Below are positions 59,625 to 64,000 of a stretch of 64,000 nucleotides of DNA, in pieces. The stretch spans positions 62,001 through 126,000 of the forward strand of contig JAPWGK010000023.1 of the NCBI GenBank assembly GCA_029641185.1, read 5' to 3'. The translations under genes and the position numbers were made by a program. Source of the stretch: Pseudofabraea citricarpa (Eukaryota > Ascomycota > Leotiomycetes > Helotiales > Dermateaceae). How positions within the stretch are numbered: the first letter of the stretch is position 1; each line of letters begins with the position of its first letter. The notes beneath the pieces were generated by a model, which made no database searches, had not been told where the DNA came from, and saw only the letters and a program-made list of their open reading frames with translations.

Positions 59625-60650
59625 CTAACACTTTAGACCCAAGACTCCATGGTGATAGTCAAAGGCTATCAGCAACCCATACAAATGCGAGGCAGCAGCC
59701 ATGACAACAAGCACATGAAATATCTGGTGAGAACTACCCCAGATATCAAATGAGCCTGGTGCAGATCTTTCAGGCCAACGAGCCTATCATACGATTAGTG
59801 CTTGATCTTATCTCACAAAGTCGAGTACATACCGCGTATAATCCTGCTCCTAAGATATACAAGAAGCCTTCTAGCAACATCCAAGTCAAGCCCATTCCCT
59901 CTCGCATACGTTGAAATCCATACATCTCGAGTCCATGTAGAACCGGGAAAACTGCCGATAATCCCATAGCTATAAACATTCCAGCTCGGTATGGACGCCA
60001 TGCTGGAGTCCGAAATCGTTCAAAGATAGATACGGTAGCACACCCAATTCCCAAGGAGCAGATCTAGAGTTTGTAAGCCTAAATATTGTAGCACTGGGGA
60101 TTGAATAACAAACCATGGTCCAATACAGTTCCTGAAGATGTGGATGGCAATAAAAGCCGTAAAAAATACTCGGAATGAAACTTCCAGTAATGAGCGAGAC
60201 AATTCCAACATAATCCAGTTTGTTCCCAAATTTTGCTACCATTGGCGAGTGATTTGAGATGGCATGGTAAGTGGCAGACATGCCTAAACATGCTGCTGCA
60301 CCAGCAAAGAAACAGCCAAAAGCGAAAATATCTGACGGGGCTGCAGAAGCATAGCGGGGTCTAATTGCTGTATACAAAATGACACCTGCAGTAGAGAAGA
60401 CAATTGCGCCTATCAAATGCGAGTAAATGTTGACGGACTCATTGTGCAGATAGCCAAGACTGGCAAAGGACTTCTGAAAAGAATTCGACGCCGGTCGATA
60501 TCCCGAATGAATATAATGATTGTCTTGTTGCCATGATGGCAGATCATCCCAAAGCACTACCAGTGCATTTTCGACTCGTTTCTCTACCCTTTTCACAGTG
60601 TCCGTTAGAACCTCTGTCTTTGACTCTGGTCTCCTTTGTTGGGCTGGCAT
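59625..60650 (-). CDS. PAQR/haemolysin-III membrane protein (Izh/adiponectin-receptor-like)
   Basis: Seven-span membrane protein. Exons 60650-60114, 60063-59833 and 59783-59625 join in phase 0 (308 residues). The ATG at 60650 fits the family start; the frame is open further upstream. Family motifs: HNESVNIYSHLIGA before span 1, SATYHAI with His129, and SSHQIFHVLVV with His275 and His279, the Zn-binding histidines of PAQR proteins. Related fungal Izh proteins affect zinc and sterol balance, and animal homologues have ceramidase activity. Which applies here is not shown by sequence. It lies head to head with the CSN8-like gene, 315 bp apart. Confidence 0.93.
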
Positions 60651-60965
60651 GACACGTGGGGACCTTCTGAGGCGGATGCTCTCTAGATCTCGGGGGTTTT
60701 GAATATATACAAAGACTGGTATCCACAGATAATAAAGAGAGTGAAGCAGTGTCAACGCCGAAAATGCAGAATATTAAAACATAGTGGGCTGTTGTCAAAT
60801 GATGAGGAAAGTGTTGAGCTTAAACACCTCCGAGGTTCCTGCGGCCGCTTCCACCTTGCCAAGCCTCGTAGCCTTGCCCCGCGACAAACATTCCTGCCTT
60901 CTCCATCATCTCAACTCACCGTTGCCAGACTCATAAGCTACCTATAGGTATATACTTGGAACAAC
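60651..60965. promoter_or_regulatory. Divergent promoter region of PAQR and CSN8-like genes
   Basis: 315 bp between two divergent starts, containing a short GC-rich patch (about 60838-60848, with a GCGGCCGC site). No TATA box recognised. Compact head-to-head layout suggests a shared promoter. Confidence 0.4.
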
Positions 60966-61929
60966 ATGTCAGCTCGTGGTGCCCGCACGCCATCTGGGCC
61001 CTGGAATCGCCTGAAGCCTGTGAATTTGGATCCCTTAGAGGCAATTGGATTGCCGTCCAAAGGCGACAATAGGTAAACAATGCGCACACATGCCTCTGAC
61101 TGTTGTTGACATTTCGTGCTGCAGGCTGCTGAACTTCAAAACACAAGAAACCTACTACACTAAAATAATCGATCGATATATGGCGTTCTGCTCGGATGCT
61201 GGCAGAGGAGATGAGCTATTAAGACGCCTGACGCGTCTCGAAATCTCAGAACAGAATAAACCCGTGGTTATCCAACCACAGACGGCACCAAGCTCCTCAC
61301 AAGCTTCTGTTGCAACTTTAGCGAATGACCCGGAAGTGCAAAAGGATCTGTCGATACTCATGATGGCTATGCGAAAACTACGAGAGGGGATTGTAGCCTC
61401 AAAACGTGTTGACGGGTTCTCCATCCAGGCATACATCTTCTGTATTCGATTCTCAATACTGGTAAAGCATATGGAATCATACCATCCAGCAATACTCCAC
61501 TTGCTTAGGAAAATGCATACAGTACATGCTCTCTCAGGAACTGAGCTCCAGGAGTTCGTCGGATACCTTGTCTTGGATCTTGCTTGTCGACAGCAAGATT
61601 TAGCTCAAGCATATTCAGTCCGGAATTTCTACCACCTCAAAGACTCCAAAGTCGACGCGGTACTTCAAGCTCTTGCTCATGATAATTTTTTCTTGTTTTG
61701 GAGGGTCAAGAAAAGTGTTGATGGTCACAAAGCCAAGTTGATGGAATTTGCTGAAGAAGGAATTAAGAAACAGAGTCTAAAATGCCTAGGGCGGGCCTAC
61801 CTCAGCATTGATCAGCCATCATTAGAACGCTTCACTGATACGGCCTGGGCTGCACTGGTGAAGGACTATGGTGTTGGGTGGGAGATGGCAAGCTCGAAGG
61901 TTGTTATTCGAAAGCCCAAGGCCCGTTAA
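60966..61929 (+). CDS. CSN8/PSMD8/eIF3K-like domain protein
   Basis: Exons 60966-61072 and 61125-61929 join in frame (303 residues). After a basic N-terminus (MSARGARTPSGPWNRLKP) and a pre-domain with YYTKIIDRYMAFC, the part from about residue 125 is all-helical: LREGIVASKRVDGFSIQAYIFCIRFSILVKHMESYHPAILHLL, a Leu-rich EFVGYLVLDLA, then NFFLFWRVKKSVDGHKAKLMEFAEEGIKKQSLKCLGRAYLS with a short winged-helix-like end. This fits the small PCI-type CSN8/PSMD8/eIF3K fold, found in the COP9 signalosome, proteasome lid and eIF3. Which complex, if any, it joins is inference; fungal homologues are often left as hypothetical. Confidence 0.72.
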
Positions 61930-64000
61930 TTCCAAATTCCAGGCTCAGCTTCTGGGGCGAGCACCCCCTTCGAGCCACATACCTACTTACGCAGATGGTG
62001 ACGATGCTCAAAGGATTCGATCTGATAAATTGTTTACAAGCATGATACGATGCAACATGGAATCAACGGCGGCATCTCCCAGCTACCAGTAGGTTTTATC
62101 ACACCATCCACGTAACCACTGACCTGAAATAGAGAGAAGGCATCCGTTTCTGGGACAATCAGGCAGCGTTTTTGTCCTGCCCTGGCATCTAAATCCCGTC
62201 TCGATTGTTAGCAGAAACAATCGGGTCTGTCGAGTTCACTAGCATCGGACGCACGAAGAGTCCGGATGCCTAAAATCAAAACCTGGCCACGCGCCACGCA
62301 AGCCAGCATACGTGGCATCAAGCATGCTCCTACGTTGCGCAATATATGGATGCCTGGCCGAAATATTTATTTTACGAAATGACCAGACGGCTTCACTAAG
62401 ACCCACCTAGAGATGACTCCGGGTTTGGTGGATCTCTTGATGTGCTACTGAAGAGATATGGTAAAGATGTCAAGCCATACGCAATTAAGCTTTGCATATG
62501 AGCTCAGAACTCAATATGGAACGACACTAGATGCTGAAGATTATCCATGAGAGAACACAGTCAGATGCTGCTTCGTTGTGAATGTGTATGTGGTTGCTTG
62601 TTCTTTGGAAATTATTTGCACCTGGTTTCCATCAAATTTCCCTTTCAGAATCGATTCTTCAGTGGGAATCTACGAAACGCTACCCCCGGCCTATCCAAAG
62701 TTGCGTGCTTCATTTATGACAAACCATGGTTTTTGAACAACCGTTACTCGCAAGTCTTTCAAATCATTCAATACACCGCTACAAGGATATGGTAGTTCTG
62801 TATCACACACATTATTTCTTTGCACGTCACCATTCTGTCAAATTTCGTGTATTGTGCTGCCAGTGATGTTGGTGTATGGCTATGTTCAAGTCCACGATAC
62901 CCATTGCTTGGTGTTATGAATAATACCTCCTCTCACGGTGTCTTACCAAGGTGGTAGTTTGGTTGCCTGGCAGGGCTTATAGGACACTCTGGGGCTTTGG
63001 TCGATGCATGTGTAGATGTCTACTCATTCTCACTGCTACTGCATGTGCCTTCTCGATATGAGGACGCATTGATTACCGTGGTCAGCTCTGTCCACAGGTG
63101 AAAATCAAGAAAGTATCCCAAACACTGTCTATTCAAGGTATTTGCTACATGGACTCTGTGTAAAAGGTTTATCCCCTTCGGTTCAAGTCATTGTAAGTGC
63201 TTATTTGATGGTTTTCAGGTATTGTTTAGACTCCCTTGCTTCTCAGTCTCAAAACTACTAAGGTAAAGGAATTTTGGCACGAAAAATTAGCCTAGCCTTC
63301 CTCGATCCAAATACCAAAGGAAGTACTTACATATCCAGCATTACTATTTGTTCGAACAAATTATTACCATGCCTCGGAGACCGATTCGGGGGAAGATCAT
63401 TTGAGCTGTTCAAAGAATCCCGTTGCGAGAGGTACAACACAGCTGAACCGAAATGCAATACACTAATTCGCTTCGGCATTTCTAGGGCAAGGAACCTTTG
63501 TACTATCTTTACTTCAGCTCATCAGGGTATACAACACAAATGTGCCGAAAAGATCATTAGCCTGACTAATTTCCTATCTACCAACAAGAGATGTCAGGAT
63601 GACAAAGGTTACACACAAATCATATACGTGTTCCCGATTAGCCTAAGATGATAAGCGACACAAGCTGGACTTTTCCTGCACTCCATCATTACATTGCTGA
63701 CGCCAAGCTACGTTTCTGACTCCCGAGTCTTATCGTGGGACAAAGGCCAGCACTGGGCATCAATCACGTCTCACGAAGGAGAACACGATGAGGTCTGATC
63801 CGGGAACTATCTGTCACGATGATCTTCACGTAATTCCATGACAACTAAGTTCATCTGGGTAAATCCCCTATATCACATGCATGAAGCCCTCTACAGAGTC
63901 TACACGGATAATCCACCAAGGATTTCACTTATTCAGCTCCTCGAGAAGGAAGTGATAACCCATCAAGCTTGTGATTCGGACACTTGAAACAAAAAAGAAA
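61930..64000. other. Right end of window, no convincing gene
   Basis: Mixed-composition DNA. The longest frame is 125 codons (63274-63651, plus strand, non-ATG start, six Cys), with no signal peptide or family likeness. Some of this could be the flank of a gene beyond the window. Confidence 0.5.

Overview
The window is nuclear DNA of a filamentous ascomycete (Pezizomycotina). Genes are separated by 0.3-2 kb, most are split by short GT-AG introns of about 50-60 bp, secreted proteins carry Kex2-type dibasic sites, and the families are typically fungal (PTH11-like rhodopsin-fold protein, GH78 rhamnosidases, MFS sugar transporters, GT31-like glycosyltransferase, PAQR/Izh protein). A Leotiomycetes-like host is my guess only. 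I assembled gene models by hand from splice sites and kept them when the exon phases closed. I recognised no tRNA, rRNA, CRISPR array or intact transposon.

Left part (1-20.6 kb): mostly low-information DNA, then a Ser/Thr-rich, probably GPI-anchored protein on the minus strand (2276-3592). Next comes one huge plus-strand gene (5406-20608, five exons, about 4929 residues). It encodes a secreted protein made almost wholly of Thr/Ser-rich repeats: about 32 units of ~22 residues, then 5 units of ~34, then about 43 units of ~66. Dibasic sites fall at the domain boundaries.

Middle (20.6-38 kb): a coiled-coil remnant, a Dus4-like tRNA-dihydrouridine synthase, an aldo/keto reductase, a HAD class IIA phosphatase of the CECR5 type, a transcriptional cyclin, a small Cys-free secreted helical protein, and a secreted precursor (36031-36876) with ten Lys-Arg-led repeats, nine of which hold a short two-Cys peptide. 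This precursor is the best candidate for an undescribed secreted peptide system.

Right-middle (38-49 kb): a probable rhamnoside-utilisation cluster. Two divergent pairs, each an intracellular GH78 alpha-L-rhamnosidase and an MFS sugar transporter, lie side by side (GH78< >MFS, GH78< >MFS). The inferred job is uptake of rhamnosylated compounds or rhamnose and intracellular release of rhamnose. No regulator or rhamnose-catabolic enzyme lies beside them.

Right part (50-64 kb): a GT31/Fringe-like type II membrane glycosyltransferase, a RING-CH E3 ligase, a PTH11-like 7-TM protein, a short-chain dehydrogenase, a PAQR/haemolysin-III protein and, divergent from it, a CSN8/PSMD8/eIF3K-like protein. 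The last 2 kb hold no convincing gene.
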